A stretch of DNA of 64,000 bases. Source: Anaerobium acetethylicum (lineage in GTDB: Bacteria > Bacillota > Clostridia > Lachnospirales > Lachnospiraceae). The notes beneath the pieces were generated by a model. It ran no database searches. It saw only the letters and a program-made list of their open reading frames with translations, and was not told where the DNA came from. Below are positions 26,051 to 35,938 of this stretch, piece after piece. The stretch covers positions 174,806-238,805 of the forward strand of contig NZ_FMKA01000004.1 in assembly GCF_900096945.1 (NCBI RefSeq), in the 5' to 3' direction. The position numbers and the translations under genes are program-made. Position 1 is the stretch's first letter. Each line of letters starts with the position of its first letter.

Positions 26051-26470
26051 ATGCTTGTAAAAATACTTTTAATCGCCGCTCTGATCCTGAGCATCATCAT
26101 CCCTTTCGGTGCATATCTGATTGGTGAAAAAAACAGGGGCCGCTTCAAAACTTCCCTTGGCGTTAATACTTTCTTTTTCTTTGGAACGCTTGTGCTTGCA
26201 AACATCCTTTTCTTCGGTGGGAATGTGCAGGCTGCGGAAACAACCGCAACCGCTTCCGTATCCGGCCTTGGTCTGATCGCGGCGGCCCTTTCCACAGGCC
26301 TCTCCTGCATTGGTGCCGGCATAGCCGTTGCAACAGCAGCAAGCGCTGCGCTGGGTGCGTTGAGTGAAGACTCCAGTATTTTCGGAAAGTCCCTGATCTT
26401 TGTAGCCCTGGCGGAAGGGGTTGCCATCTACGGCCTGATCGTATCCATCATGATATTAGGAAAGCTGTAA
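26051..26470 (+). CDS. ntpK: V-type ATPase subunit K (c-ring proteolipid)
   Basis: A 139-residue proteolipid. The last 80 residues form the typical helical hairpin (GLGLIAAALSTGLSCIGAGIAVATAAS; FVALAEGVAIYGLIVSIMIL) with the ion-binding glutamate in LAEG. The first 60 residues form another hydrophobic pair that lacks a carboxylate and ends in a signal-peptidase-like NVQAAE. Whether this N-terminal part is kept as two helices or removed is open. AAAGGAGG precedes the ATG. Coupling ion (H+ or Na+) cannot be called with confidence. Confidence 0.93.
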   Translation: MLVKILLIAALILSIIIPFGAYLIGEKNRGRFKTSLGVNTFFFFGTLVLANILFFGGNVQAAETTATASVSGLGLIAAALSTGLSCIGAGIAVATAASAALGALSEDSSIFGKSLIFVALAEGVAIYGLIVSIMILGKL

Positions 26471-26473
26471 GCC

Positions 26474-26782
26474 ATGAACATGTATCTGATCAGTGATAAT
26501 GTAGACACCCTTACCGGGATGCGCCTTGCCGGTGTGGAAGGCGTCGTTGTCCATGAAAGGGACGAGCTGAGAAGCGAGCTTGAAAAAGCAGTTGCCGATA
26601 AAACCATCGGCATTATCCTTCTGACCGAGAAATTCGGCCGCGAATTCCCTGATATCGTGGATGATGTAAAATTGAAAAGAAAGCTTCCGCTCATCATTGA
26701 AATCCCGGACAGACACGGAACCGGACGCAAACCAGACTTTATCACATCCTACATAAACGAAGCAATCGGGCTTAAACTGTAG
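26474..26782 (+). CDS. ntpG: V-type ATPase subunit F
   Basis: A 102-residue Rossmann-like regulatory subunit of the central stalk (MYLISDNVDTLTGMRLAGVEG; IGIILLTEKFGREF; LPLIIEIPDRHGTGR). The IPDRHG segment near the C-terminus is typical of F subunits. It starts three bases after subunit K and should bind the D subunit in the rotor. Confidence 0.93.
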   Translation: MNMYLISDNVDTLTGMRLAGVEGVVVHERDELRSELEKAVADKTIGIILLTEKFGREFPDIVDDVKLKRKLPLIIEIPDRHGTGRKPDFITSYINEAIGLKL

Positions 26783-26810
26783 ACATAAAAAAGCAAAGAA
26801 GGTGAACATC

Positions 26811-27398
26811 TTGAACCTGGAAGAAAAATTAAAGCATTTTGAGGAAGTCTCCATAGAGGAGGCCCAGTTACAGAGCGAAAAAATTATTTCCGACCACAAA
26901 GCAGCCCTGGATCAGATTTTTGAAGAACACAAGGAGAAAAAGCTGAGGCAGTCAGCTCTTCAGATAAAGACAGAATCAGAGCGTCTTCAGCGCTTAAAAA
27001 ACAAGGAGCTTTCTTCTGAACAGCTCCTCCTGAAAAAGACGTTCAACATCAAACAGAAAGAACTTGTTGAAATGCTTTTTGCTGAACTCACAAATCTTCT
27101 TGGAGACTATACTTCCACGAGCGAATACGACGCCCTCCTGATCCGCCAGATCAATCAGGCAAAGGCATTTGCCAGAGGAGAAGAAATTATCATCTACATC
27201 GATCCGGCCGACTCTTCACGCCACAGAAGCCTTGAAGTCGCTACAAACACAAAGCTTACTGTAAGCGAATATTCCTTCATGGGCGGTACCAGAGCAGTCA
27301 TCCCTTCAAAAAATGTCCTGATCGACAATTCCTTTGCATCCAGGATTTCTGAACTGAAGACAGAATTCACTTTTAACGGAGGTGTCTCCAATGAATAA
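26811..27398 (+). CDS. ntpE: V-type ATPase subunit E
   Basis: A 195-residue peripheral-stalk protein: a long charged N-terminal coiled coil (NLEEKLKHFEEVSIEEAQLQ...) and a globular C-terminal part ending GGTRAVIPSKNVLIDNSF, typical of subunit E. TTG at 26811 is preferred, with AAGAAGG eight bases upstream; the longer GTG start at 26802 would overlap that site. Its last codons overlap the start of subunit A (ATG at 27391), which suggests translational coupling. Confidence 0.88.
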   Translation: MNLEEKLKHFEEVSIEEAQLQSEKIISDHKAALDQIFEEHKEKKLRQSALQIKTESERLQRLKNKELSSEQLLLKKTFNIKQKELVEMLFAELTNLLGDYTSTSEYDALLIRQINQAKAFARGEEIIIYIDPADSSRHRSLEVATNTKLTVSEYSFMGGTRAVIPSKNVLIDNSFASRISELKTEFTFNGGVSNE

Positions 27399-29157
27399 AA
27401 CCGGGCTGATTTATGGAATTAACGGACCTGTTGTATATATAAAAGGCAATACCGGCTTCAGAATGTCTGAAATGGTCTATGTAGGCAAAGAAAAGCTTGT
27501 AGGAGAGGTGATCAGCCTTTCCTCAGATACTACGACCATTCAGGTCTTTGAAGAAACTACCGGCCTCAGACCCGGTGAAATTGTGGAAGCCACCGGGGAT
27601 GCCATCTCAGTAACCCTCGCACCTGGCATTCTCGACAATATATTTGACGGGATCCAAAGGCCTCTGAGCGAAATCTCAAAAATTTCGGGGGCCTACATCA
27701 GCAGAGGTGTGACTGTAAACGCTCTGGACACATCCAGATTATGGGATGTACATATGACCGCAAAGGCAGGCCAGGAAGTCTCCGGCGGATTTATTCTTGC
27801 TGAAGTCCCTGAGACAAAGTCCATCCTGCACAGGGTAATGGTTCCTCCTAATTGCAGCGGCACCCTTCTTCATGTTGCCGCAGATGGAACCTATACAATT
27901 AACGATACCATAGCTGTTCTTCAGCTTAATGACGGAACAGAAATGAACCTGACCCTTACCCAGAAATGGCCGATCCGGGTTCAAAGGCCTGTAAACGCAA
28001 GGTTCGCTGCCACCAGACCCCTGGTGACCGGCCAGCGGATACTCGACACCCTCTTTCCCATAGCAAAGGGCGGTACGGCGGCAGTCCCAGGCGGATTCGG
28101 TACAGGCAAGACCATGACCCAGCACCAGATTGCAAAATGGTCCGACGCCGATATCATCATCTACATCGGCTGCGGGGAACGCGGAAACGAAATGACCCAG
28201 GTTCTTGAAGATTTTTCAAAACTGGTCGATCCCAAGTCAGGCAACCCGCTTATGGACAGGACCTCCCTGATTGCAAACACCTCAAACATGCCTGTTGCAG
28301 CAAGGGAAGCCAGCATCTATACAGGCATTACCCTGGCTGAATACTATCGCGATATGGGCTACGACGTTGCAATCATGGCAGACTCCACCTCCCGCTGGGC
28401 AGAAGCACTGAGGGAATTATCCGGACGTCTGGAAGAGATGCCTGCCGAAGAAGGCTTTCCTGCATATCTTGCTTCCAGATTGTCGACCTTCTATGAAAGG
28501 GCCGGCATGGTACGCAACCTGAATGGCAGCGAAGGCTCCGTCTCCATAATCAGTGCTGTTTCTCCCCAGGGCGGAGACTTTTCAGAGCCTGTCACACAGA
28601 ATACAAGGCGTTTCGTCCGCTGTTTCTGGGGTCTCGATAAGGCACTGGCCTATTCCAGGCATTTTCCGGCCATACACTGGCTGACCAGCTACAGCGAATA
28701 TCTGGGGGATCTTGCTCCCTGGTACGCACAGCATGTATCTCCTGATTTCGTCGACTGCCGCAACCAGATTGTCGCAATCCTGAACCAGGAAAGCTCCCTG
28801 ATGGAAATCGTTAAGCTGATCGGCAGCGACGTGCTTCCAGACGACCAGAAACTGGTCCTTGAGGTGGCAAAGGTCATCCGTCTCGGCTTCCTCCAGCAGA
28901 ATGCGTTCCATCCTGAGGACACCTGCGTCCCTCTTTTAAAACAGCTGAAAATGATGGAGGTCATCCTCTATCTTTATTCAAAATCCAAGGCTCTGGTAAC
29001 CATGGGGATGCCTATGTCCATCCTCAAAGAAGGCAACATTTTCGAACGAATCATCGCAATCAAATATGATGTGGCTAATAACGAGCTGGAAAAATTTGAG
29101 CAGTACAAAAAAGACATTGATGCTTTCTATGATCAGGTCATTGAAAAGAATGCATAA
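27391..29157 (+). CDS. ntpA: V-type ATPase catalytic subunit A
   Basis: A 588-residue catalytic subunit. It begins MNKTGLIYGINGPVVYI (N-terminal barrel), has the A-type bulge domain (about 110-200), the nucleotide-binding P-loop VPGGFGTGKTMTQ near residue 230, the catalytic GCGERGNEMTQV, and the DSTSRWAEALRE segment. It hydrolyses or makes ATP in the A3B3 head. ATG 27391 is chosen (GGAGG six bases upstream) rather than the in-frame GTG at 27382. Confidence 0.97.
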   Translation: MNKTGLIYGINGPVVYIKGNTGFRMSEMVYVGKEKLVGEVISLSSDTTTIQVFEETTGLRPGEIVEATGDAISVTLAPGILDNIFDGIQRPLSEISKISGAYISRGVTVNALDTSRLWDVHMTAKAGQEVSGGFILAEVPETKSILHRVMVPPNCSGTLLHVAADGTYTINDTIAVLQLNDGTEMNLTLTQKWPIRVQRPVNARFAATRPLVTGQRILDTLFPIAKGGTAAVPGGFGTGKTMTQHQIAKWSDADIIIYIGCGERGNEMTQVLEDFSKLVDPKSGNPLMDRTSLIANTSNMPVAAREASIYTGITLAEYYRDMGYDVAIMADSTSRWAEALRELSGRLEEMPAEEGFPAYLASRLSTFYERAGMVRNLNGSEGSVSIISAVSPQGGDFSEPVTQNTRRFVRCFWGLDKALAYSRHFPAIHWLTSYSEYLGDLAPWYAQHVSPDFVDCRNQIVAILNQESSLMEIVKLIGSDVLPDDQKLVLEVAKVIRLGFLQQNAFHPEDTCVPLLKQLKMMEVILYLYSKSKALVTMGMPMSILKEGNIFERIIAIKYDVANNELEKFEQYKKDIDAFYDQVIEKNA

Positions 29158-29170
29158 GGAGGTATGATTT

Positions 29171-30550
29171 ATGTCAATTGAATATTTAGGACTCAGCGAA
29201 ATCAACGGCCCCCTTGTGGTACTAGAAGGCGTCCAGGACGCCTCTTTCGAGGAAATCGTAGAAATAACCGTAGACAGGACTACAAAGAAGCTGGGGCGCA
29301 TTATAGAGCTTTACGAGGACAAAGCCGTCATACAGGTATTTGAAGGCACCGAAAACATGTCCCTGCAGAACACCCACACGAAACTGACCGGGCATCCCAT
29401 GGAAATCGCACTTTCTCCAAAACTTCTGGGACGGACCTTTAATGGCGTCGGCCAGCCCATAGACGATCTGGGCACTATATCCGGCATAAAAAGAAATGTA
29501 AACGGCTCTCCCCTGAACCCCGTTTCGAGAAAATATCCGCGTAACTATATAAGGACCGGAATCTCTGCAATCGATGCCCTTACGACTCTGATCAGGGGGC
29601 AGAAGCTTCCCATCTTTTCCGGAAACGGGCTTCCCCACGATAAACTGGCGGCTCAGATCGTAAAGCAGGCTTCCCTTGGAGACAACAGCTCCGATGAAAA
29701 GTTCGCAATCGTTTTTGCAGCCATGGGCGTGAAATACGACGTGGCTGAATTTTTCAGGCGCACCTTTGAAGAAAGCGGTGTCGCAGACCATGTCGTCATG
29801 TTTTTGAACCTTGCCAATGACCCGGTAGTCGAAAGGCTCATAACCCCGAAGGTAGCGCTTACAGCCGCGGAATACCTTGCCTTTGAACAGAACATGCACA
29901 TCCTTGTAATCCTGACGGACATGACCTCATTTTCTGAAGCCCTCCGCGAGGTTTCTTCCTCGAAAGGAGAGATCCCTTCCCGAAAGGGCTTCCCCGGATA
30001 TCTGTACAGCGAACTGGCCACCATCTATGAAAGGGCCGGAATCATTGACGGCGTCGACGGCTCCGTAACCCAGATACCGATCCTGACCATGCCGAATGAT
30101 GACATTACACATCCGATACCGGATCTTACGGGCTACATTACTGAAGGGCAGATTGTACTTGACCGCTATCTCCATGGCCAGGCCATATACCCTCCAATCA
30201 ATGTCCTCCCTTCCCTTTCGCGTCTTATGAAGGATGGAATCGGCGAAGGCTATACAAGAGCTGACCACCAGGACGTCGCAAACCAGCTTTTCTCATCCTA
30301 TGCAAAAGTCGGGCAGGCAAGAGCCCTTGCTTCCGTTATCGGCGAGGATGAGCTGTCGCCCATTGATAAAAAATACCTGACCTTCGGAAGGGCTTTCGAA
30401 TCAGAATTTGTCGGACAGGGAGAAGTCGAGAACAGGACGATAGAAACCACCCTGAACAAGGGCTGGGAGCTCTTAAGGCTCCTTCCTAAAGAAGAGCTGG
30501 ACCGCATCAATACAGCTATACTTGAACAATACTACAACGCAGCAGAGTAA
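29171..30550 (+). CDS. ntpB: V-type ATPase subunit B
   Basis: A 459-residue non-catalytic nucleotide-binding subunit. The P-loop is replaced by [15 protein letters not shown], as expected for B. It also has [31 protein letters not shown] and [19 protein letters not shown]. It alternates with subunit A in the hexameric head. It follows A by 13 bases with a GGAGG site and precedes D by 11 bases. Confidence 0.97.
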   Translation: MSIEYLGLSEINGPLVVLEGVQDASFEEIVEITVDRTTKKLGRIIELYEDKAVIQVFEGTENMSLQNTHTKLTGHPMEIALSPKLLGRTFNGVGQPIDDLGTISGIKRNVNGSPLNPVSRKYPRNYIRTGISAIDALTTLIRGQKLPIFSGNGLPHDKLAAQIVKQASLGDNSSDEKFAIVFAAMGVKYDVAEFFRRTFEESGVADHVVMFLNLANDPVVERLITPKVALTAAEYLAFEQNMHILVILTDMTSFSEALREVSSSKGEIPSRKGFPGYLYSELATIYERAGIIDGVDGSVTQIPILTMPNDDITHPIPDLTGYITEGQIVLDRYLHGQAIYPPINVLPSLSRLMKDGIGEGYTRADHQDVANQLFSSYAKVGQARALASVIGEDELSPIDKKYLTFGRAFESEFVGQGEVENRTIETTLNKGWELLRLLPKEELDRINTAILEQYYNAAE

Positions 30551-30561
30551 GAGGTGATAGT

Positions 30562-31191
30562 ATGGATCCAAATACCTTTCCCACAAAAGGCAACCTGATA
30601 TTGGCCAAAAACTCCCTGGCCCTTGCCAGACAGGGCTTTGATCTTATGGATAAAAAACGTAACATCCTTATCCGGGAGCTTATGGCACTGATCAGCGAAG
30701 CGAAGGGCATCCAGGCTGAAATAGATGCCACCTTCACTGCCGCCTACAGCTCCCTCCAGAAGGCAAACATGGAACTAGGCATAAGCTATGTAGAGGAAAT
30801 TTCCTCTACCGTTCCCATTGAAGACTCCATCCGCATCAAGACACGAAGCATCATGGGGACCGAAATCCCACTCGTAGAGTTCATTCCCGGGTCTGACATG
30901 CCTACCTATGCCTATTACAGCACAAGAGAATCCCTTGACCGGGCATATGCGGCTTTCAGAAAAGTAAAGGAGCTCACCATCAAGCTATCAATGGTTGAAA
31001 ATTCCGCCTACAGGCTTGCAGCAAATATCAAGAAAACCCAGAAACGTGCAAATGCACTGAAGAATATCACAATTCCTGCCTACGAGGCCTTGAGCAAAAG
31101 CATTCAGGAAGCCCTTGAGGAAAAAGAACGGGAGGATTTCACCCGCCTCAAGATCATCAAACGACATAAAGAGCAAACCTCCGGAAGATGA
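30562..31191 (+). CDS. ntpD: V-type ATPase subunit D
   Basis: A 209-residue antiparallel coiled-coil shaft subunit (FPTKGNLILAKNSLALARQG at the N-terminus, RTQKR-like KKTQKRANALKNITIP near 160-180). It forms the rotor axle with subunit F. Last gene of the operon; its final codons run into the left arm of the terminator. Confidence 0.95.
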   Translation: MDPNTFPTKGNLILAKNSLALARQGFDLMDKKRNILIRELMALISEAKGIQAEIDATFTAAYSSLQKANMELGISYVEEISSTVPIEDSIRIKTRSIMGTEIPLVEFIPGSDMPTYAYYSTRESLDRAYAAFRKVKELTIKLSMVENSAYRLAANIKKTQKRANALKNITIPAYEALSKSIQEALEEKEREDFTRLKIIKRHKEQTSGR

Positions 31192-31211
31192 TTCCCGGAG
31201 GTTCTTTTTTC
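31175..31211 (+). terminator. Terminator of the V-ATPase operon
   Basis: AACCTCCGG and CCGGAGGTT form a stem that spans the ntpD stop codon and is followed by C and six or seven Ts. Confidence 0.9.
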
Positions 31212-31342
31212 ACACTTATTTCATCGCATATTATATTGCTACTTTCTTAAAAATACCATATAATTAGGCTTAATAGTGCATAGTGGTGCGGTCTTACCGC
31301 ACCACTGTTTTTTCCAAGCCCATATAAGGAGATTTTAAATAG

Positions 31343-32830
31343 ATGAAAAAAACAAGAACTTTGATTGCTGCCCTTCTACTGCCTATCATATGCCTTTCCA
31401 GCATATTACATACAAACGCCGCAAATACAGAAACGCTTGCCACAGTTACCGACTGTACAAGCCATACCATACAGACAAATGAAATCGAAGGCTGGCCTGA
31501 GGGCCCTCAGGTGGCTGCAGAATCAGCCATCATCATGGAAGCTTCTACAGGCGCCATCCTTTACGAAAAAAACATTCATGATGAACATTATCCCGCCAGC
31601 ATCACAAAAATCATGACAACCCTGCTTGCAATTGAAAACAGCAGCCTGGACGAGGTCGTCACATTTTCAAGAGAGGCGATATTCGGAATAGAAAGAGACA
31701 GCAGCCATATCGGCATTGACGTCGATGAACAGCTTTCTATGGAGAACTGCCTCTACGGCATCATGCTCGCCTCTGCAAACGAAGTCTCCTATGCTGTAGC
31801 CGAACACGTAGGCGGCGATCTTGATTCCTTCATTGACATGATGAATAAGAAGGCAAAAGAGCTTGGATGCGAAAACACCCATTTTTCAAATGCAAACGGA
31901 CTTCCCGATGAGACCCATTATACCACTGCCTATGACATGGCTCTGATTTCCAGGGCGGCACTTGAACTCGATACCTTCCGGACAGTTGTCGCAACCCCGC
32001 GGTATACGATTCCAGCCACGAATATACAGCCCGAAACCAGATATATTGAAAACCACCATAAAATGCTCCGCAACACAAAATATCATTACGACGGCTGTGA
32101 AGGCGGAAAGACAGGCTATACGACCGTTGCCCTGAATACCCTCGTCACCTTTGCAAAACGCGGCGATATGGAGCTTATATGCGTCACCATGAAGACCCAG
32201 GGAACACAGGTATATACAGACACAGCCCTGCTTCTGGACTACGGCTTCAATAATTTCCACATGGAAAATGTAGCTGAGCATGAAACAAACTTTACACTTG
32301 GGGATTCCTGCTTTTTCGATACCCGGAGCAACATCTTTGGAAACACCAATTCTCCAGTAAATCTCAATACTTCAGGCTATATAGTACTTCCAAATACTGC
32401 AGCCTTTGGCGATGCATCTCCCGCCCTGGAATTTGATGATACAGATCGATCCGAACATTCTGATTCTCAAGATACTGATGCCGGCACTGCAGGAACAGCC
32501 GGCGATACAGAAGCCGTTGGCAGGCTCGCCTACACCTATCTTGACCGTTATATAGGTGGAACCTCCATAGACATGCAGAAATCCGATATACAGGAATTTG
32601 CATTTGGAAAAACAATCAGCTCTGATACTGCTGAAACTGCTGAGCCAGTCCCAGATAAGAGAAACTTTATCAAAATTAACATAAAAGTAATTCTGGGTAT
32701 TCTGATTGTTGGCGCAGGAATCTATCTATTCCTGAGAGGATCCAGTTTCCGAAGCAGCCAGTTTTCATTGCGAAGCAGAAAATTTCCTGCTAAAAGACGC
32801 CCTAAAAGAAGAAGACGGAGAATGTATTAA
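31343..32830 (+). CDS. D-alanyl-D-alanine carboxypeptidase (penicillin-binding, DacF-like)
   Basis: A 495-residue serine peptidase S11 enzyme that trims the terminal D-Ala of peptidoglycan stem peptides outside the cell. All three active-site motifs are present: S86-I-T-K89, S144-A-N146 and K256-T-G258. A signal peptide covers about residues 1-28. A C-terminal hydrophobic segment (VILGILIVGAGIYLFL, about 455-470) followed by a very basic tail (KFPAKRRPKRRRRRMY) should anchor it in the membrane. Residues about 370-400 form an acidic, Ala/Thr/Asp-rich linker. AAGGAG precedes the ATG; a family 2 repeat and terminator follow. Confidence 0.93.
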   Translation: MKKTRTLIAALLLPIICLSSILHTNAANTETLATVTDCTSHTIQTNEIEGWPEGPQVAAESAIIMEASTGAILYEKNIHDEHYPASITKIMTTLLAIENSSLDEVVTFSREAIFGIERDSSHIGIDVDEQLSMENCLYGIMLASANEVSYAVAEHVGGDLDSFIDMMNKKAKELGCENTHFSNANGLPDETHYTTAYDMALISRAALELDTFRTVVATPRYTIPATNIQPETRYIENHHKMLRNTKYHYDGCEGGKTGYTTVALNTLVTFAKRGDMELICVTMKTQGTQVYTDTALLLDYGFNNFHMENVAEHETNFTLGDSCFFDTRSNIFGNTNSPVNLNTSGYIVLPNTAAFGDASPALEFDDTDRSEHSDSQDTDAGTAGTAGDTEAVGRLAYTYLDRYIGGTSIDMQKSDIQEFAFGKTISSDTAETAEPVPDKRNFIKINIKVILGILIVGAGIYLFLRGSSFRSSQFSLRSRKFPAKRRPKRRRRRMY

Positions 32831-32844
32831 CAAAAAATTAGGAC

Positions 32845-33019
32845 GTGATGCAAAACATGTTGATTCGCAGCGCGCTCTCGCTTAGATGAAGACGTAGTGG
32901 TACGTAAGGCCGCAAAATACGCGGCCCAAATACCAACATCTTCATAAAGCTGCTCATCAATTCATATTTTGTATCACTGCTTGATAGATTGCGAGCGAAG
33001 GTTACAAGAGGGCTTTTGA
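32845..33019. repeat. Dispersed repeat family 2, copy B
   Basis: Begins GTGATGCAAAACATGTTGATTC, 14 bases after the carboxypeptidase stop; an inverted end ATATTTTGTATCAC lies at about 32964-32977. The GTTACAAGAG block ends it near 33019. The middle differs from copy A, while the ends and the AAAGCTGCTCAT segment are shared. Confidence 0.75.
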
Positions 33020-33040
33020 CATACTAATCCTTATAAATAG

Positions 33041-33077
33041 CAAAATGCCGGGAATCATCGATTCCCGGCATTTTTAT
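33041..33077. terminator. Terminator after the carboxypeptidase gene
   Basis: AAATGCCGGGAAT, a five-base loop and ATTCCCGGCATTTTT. The stem is 13 bp with a T-run; it also faces the end of tRNA-Arg on the other strand. Confidence 0.93.
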
Positions 33078-33086
33078 TATCTATAA

Positions 33087-33160
33087 TGTTCCCGATGCGA
33101 TTCGAACGCACGGCCTATCGCTTAGGAGGCGATCGCTCTATCCTACTGAGCTACGGAAAC
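33087..33160 (-). tRNA. tRNA-Arg (CCT)
   Basis: Acceptor stem GTTTCCG / CGGGAAC, D-arm GCTCAGTAGGATAGAGC, anticodon arm ATCGC-CTCCTAA-GCGAT (anticodon CCT), T-loop TTCGAAT and discriminator A. Confidence 0.96.
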
Positions 33161-33257
33161 ATATTACATAGACGGCTAAAAAAGTCGTCTATGATATTCT
33201 AACCTTTTATTCATAAAATGTCAATTCATTTATTAATTTAAGTACACATGCACTATT

Positions 33258-33286
33258 GGTTGCTATTTACGGAGTGAACATTAACC
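33258..33286. repeat. Palindromic repeat related to family 1 ends
   Basis: Read on the minus strand it is GTTAATGTTCACTCCG then TAAATAGCAAC, a clear relative of the palindrome at 11612 and 21485. It lies between tRNA-Arg and the DUF3881 gene. Confidence 0.55.
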
Positions 33287-33306
33287 AACATTGCATATTC
33301 CGACTT

Positions 33307-34182
33307 CTACATAAAATCGATTTTTCCCTGCATCCATATTACGCCTTTAAAGCGTCTTCCGACTGCCGGTTCTCCAAGGATATCTTCCTTATTTATGCAG
33401 ACATCAAATATCATCTCGTTGCACTCTATGGATAGCATATATATTTCTGCACCCGTCATGCTGTTTTTCACAAGCGAATAATCAAGTATCTCGCCCATTA
33501 CCGAATACTGCTCGCATTCAATACCATAAGGCATAAAATAAGTATCTACAAGCGTAAAGACATCCTCATGCATGATCCTTCTGGAAATCTGGGTGTAGGT
33601 ATCAATATCTTCCAGCGTGAGGCTCTCTATTGCCTCCTCATCGCCCTGTCTCGCAGCCGCTATCAGATGGCTTCTATTAACACTTGCTTCCTTGTAGTTA
33701 ATCTTCTGCTCTTCATTTTTGCTGATCGGAAGAATAATCTTTCCTGACAGGGAAAGACCGGAAAGGGTTACGGCTGTATTCTGTTTAGACATGCTACCCT
33801 CGCGCCTTCCGTTCATATATTCTGCAACATCCTGAAGATAAAATATAAGTGAAACGCCAACCTTCATTTCATCGCATACACCGGCATAAGACTCCTTATC
33901 TGAATGTTTTTCAACTACCACATCTTCAGAAGTCGTAACTCCGGATCCATTGAAGTATGGATAATAATAATCCATAATAAACTCATTGCTCTCATTATAC
34001 TCTCCCACCAGTGTCAGACCGACACGTTCGGAAAAATTCTTTGAGATCTGAGTAATTTCAACGTCTTCGTTTATTCTTGCCGTTTTTATGCTCGCTGGTG
34101 CCTTGATCACTTCTTTTACAATTTCTTCTATTTCTTTCTTCTTTTTCATATTAAAACCTATTGCTCTTAAATAACTATGCAC
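33307..34182 (-). CDS. DUF3881 family protein
   Basis: A 291-residue cytoplasmic protein of unknown function. The N-terminus HSYLRAIGF matches my recollection of the DUF3881 family found mostly in Lachnospiraceae and related Clostridia. There are no membrane segments and no recognisable catalytic motif. The central part has LTLEDIDTYTQISRR and the C-terminal part ends GRRFKGVIWMQGKIDF. A GTG at 34182 with GAAGAGG eight bases upstream gives this N-terminus, so it is preferred to the start three codons earlier. It follows serS by 48 bases and may be co-transcribed with it. Confidence 0.7.
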   Translation of the reverse strand: MHSYLRAIGFNMKKKKEIEEIVKEVIKAPASIKTARINEDVEITQISKNFSERVGLTLVGEYNESNEFIMDYYYPYFNGSGVTTSEDVVVEKHSDKESYAGVCDEMKVGVSLIFYLQDVAEYMNGRREGSMSKQNTAVTLSGLSLSGKIILPISKNEEQKINYKEASVNRSHLIAAARQGDEEAIESLTLEDIDTYTQISRRIMHEDVFTLVDTYFMPYGIECEQYSVMGEILDYSLVKNSMTGAEIYMLSIECNEMIFDVCINKEDILGEPAVGRRFKGVIWMQGKIDFM

Positions 34183-34230
34183 TAAACTCACCTCTTCCCT
34201 ATGCTTAAGGTATCTATCTTTCCTGTTTCC

Positions 34231-35511
34231 CTATTTCTTGATTTCAGTCAATCCGCCCATATATCCGATCAGTGCTTCAGGAACCTTAATGCTTCCGTCT
34301 GCCTGCTGATAATTCTCAAGGATAGCTGCTGTCGTACGTCCTACAGCGACACCGCTTCCGTTTAATGTATGGATGAATTTTGCCTTATCTTTCACATTAT
34401 CCTTGTATTTGATATTTGCTCTTCTTGCCTGGAATTCTTCGAAGTTACTGCAGCTTGAAATTTCAACATATCTGTTGTAGCTTGGCATCCATACTTCGAT
34501 GTCATATTTCATAGCAGCTGTGAATCCCAGATCGCCCATACAGATTTTCACGACCCTGTAAGGAAGGCCAAGAATCTTCAGCACTTCTTCTGCATCTGCA
34601 GTAAGTTTTTCCAATTCTGCATAAGAATCTTCAGGTTTTGTGAATTTAACCAGCTCCACCTTGTTAAACTGATGCTGCCTGATCAGTCCTCTCGTATCCC
34701 TTCCTGCTGAACCTGCCTCTGCCCTGAAACAAGCAGTGTAAGCGGCATGTTTGATAGGAAGCTGGCTTCCGTCTAAAATCTGTTCCCTGTACATATTTGT
34801 TACAGGAACTTCAGCTGTCGGAACAAGGAAATATTCCTTTCCATCACCCTGTACCTTGTAAGCATCATCTTCAAATTTCGGAAGCTGGCCTGTTCCGGTC
34901 ATACTTTCCCTGCTTACCATGAAAGGAGGGAATACTTCTGTATAGCCATGTTTTTCCGTATGCGTATCAAGGAAAAAGTTGATGATTGCTCTCTCAAGCC
35001 TTGCTCCTGCACCCTTGTAAAAAGTAAATCTTGAGCCTGAAACCTTAGCAGCAGTTTCAGCGTCTACGATTCCCAGGTCTGATCCCAGATCCCAGTGTGC
35101 TTTAGGTTCAAAATCAAATTTCGTAGGATCGCCGAATCTTCTTATTTCCACATTGTCTTCATCAGAAGCGCCTGCCGGAACAGTCGGATTTGGAATGTTT
35201 GGAAGCGTGAGCATGAAATCATTTAACTCAGTTTCAACTAACGATACTTCCTTGTCCATTTCTTTCACTTTATCTGAAAGGATTTTCATTTCTTCAAAGA
35301 TTGCAGAAACATCCTTTCCTTCTTTTTTCATAGCAGGTACTTTTTTAGAAACTGCATTCTGCTCCGCTTTCAGTACTTCAACTTCCGATAATAATGCTCT
35401 TCTTTTTTCGTCTAAATCTTTAAATCTGCTTAAATCAAAATCTTCGTTTCTTGTTGAAAGTGCTTTTTCCACGTCTTCAAAATTAGTTCTTAATAATTTG
35501 ATATCTAACAT
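34231..35511 (-). CDS. serS: Seryl-tRNA synthetase
   Basis: A 426-residue class II synthetase that charges tRNA-Ser with serine. The N-terminal coiled-coil arm (about 25-105) grips the long variable arm of tRNA-Ser. Catalytic motifs are motif 2 [22 protein letters not shown] and motif 3 [19 protein letters not shown]. It has its own promoter and a 320-base leader with a terminator. A tRNA-Ser gene (GCT) is elsewhere in the window at 63549. Confidence 0.97.
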   Translation of the reverse strand: MLDIKLLRTNFEDVEKALSTRNEDFDLSRFKDLDEKRRALLSEVEVLKAEQNAVSKKVPAMKKEGKDVSAIFEEMKILSDKVKEMDKEVSLVETELNDFMLTLPNIPNPTVPAGASDEDNVEIRRFGDPTKFDFEPKAHWDLGSDLGIVDAETAAKVSGSRFTFYKGAGARLERAIINFFLDTHTEKHGYTEVFPPFMVSRESMTGTGQLPKFEDDAYKVQGDGKEYFLVPTAEVPVTNMYREQILDGSQLPIKHAAYTACFRAEAGSAGRDTRGLIRQHQFNKVELVKFTKPEDSYAELEKLTADAEEVLKILGLPYRVVKICMGDLGFTAAMKYDIEVWMPSYNRYVEISSCSNFEEFQARRANIKYKDNVKDKAKFIHTLNGSGVAVGRTTAAILENYQQADGSIKVPEALIGYMGGLTEIKK

Positions 35512-35831
35512 CCTTATACCATGCCTTTCTTTTTCTATTTATGATTGAAGCTATAAGATCATTTACCTGATTGCCATTCTATTCGTAACCTGTATTTCAT
35601 AGAACGAACTTTGCTACGAGATAAAAAAAAATCCTCTCATCCACTGACACAGGACGAAAGAATCCGCTCTCTAATTCACCGAACCCTTAAGTTTAGCAAA
35701 GATATCCCTTAATCCGCTTGGCAACTTACTTGTAACATAAGCTAAAACCTGATTATGCCGTATGTCGAAATGCTTGTTTCGGTTTTCGCAAACGCCATTT
35801 TACTCTTCTAACAGTGTTAATTTTAATCATT
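35512..35831 (-). promoter_or_regulatory. serS leader with attenuator
   Basis: A leader of about 320 bases. On the minus strand it contains a GCATAA...TTATGT hairpin, a CGAAA...TTTCG hairpin and, after about 165 bases, a terminator (35623-35663). The layout is that of a T-box leader, which would fit a synthetase gene, but the canonical AGGGTGGNACCGCG box was not found. Confidence 0.5.
35623..35663 (-). terminator. Leader terminator upstream of serS
   Basis: Minus strand ATTCTTTCGTCC and GGATGAGAGGAT pair over 12 bp, three of them G-U, and are followed by at least eight Ts. The CTTTCGTCC form resembles the 5' arm of many T-box terminators. Confidence 0.8.
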
Positions 35832-35837
35832 GCACTC

Positions 35838-35866
35838 ATTATATAATAGTATATTTTATTTTGCAA
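35838..35866 (-). promoter_or_regulatory. Promoter of serS
   Basis: TTGCAA (35861-35866) and TATAAT (35838-35843) on the minus strand, spacer 17 bases. Confidence 0.65.
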
Positions 35867-35938
35867 GCCCTAGCTTCTTATTTTAAGTGGTGCGTTTTAT
35901 ATGGATTTTTATCTTATAGGACGAACCTGTCCTTGACA

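Noticed and set aside
35512..35831. Canonical T-box riboswitch
   Set aside because: Layout fits, but the conserved antiterminator sequence could not be found, so it is listed only as an attenuator-like leader.
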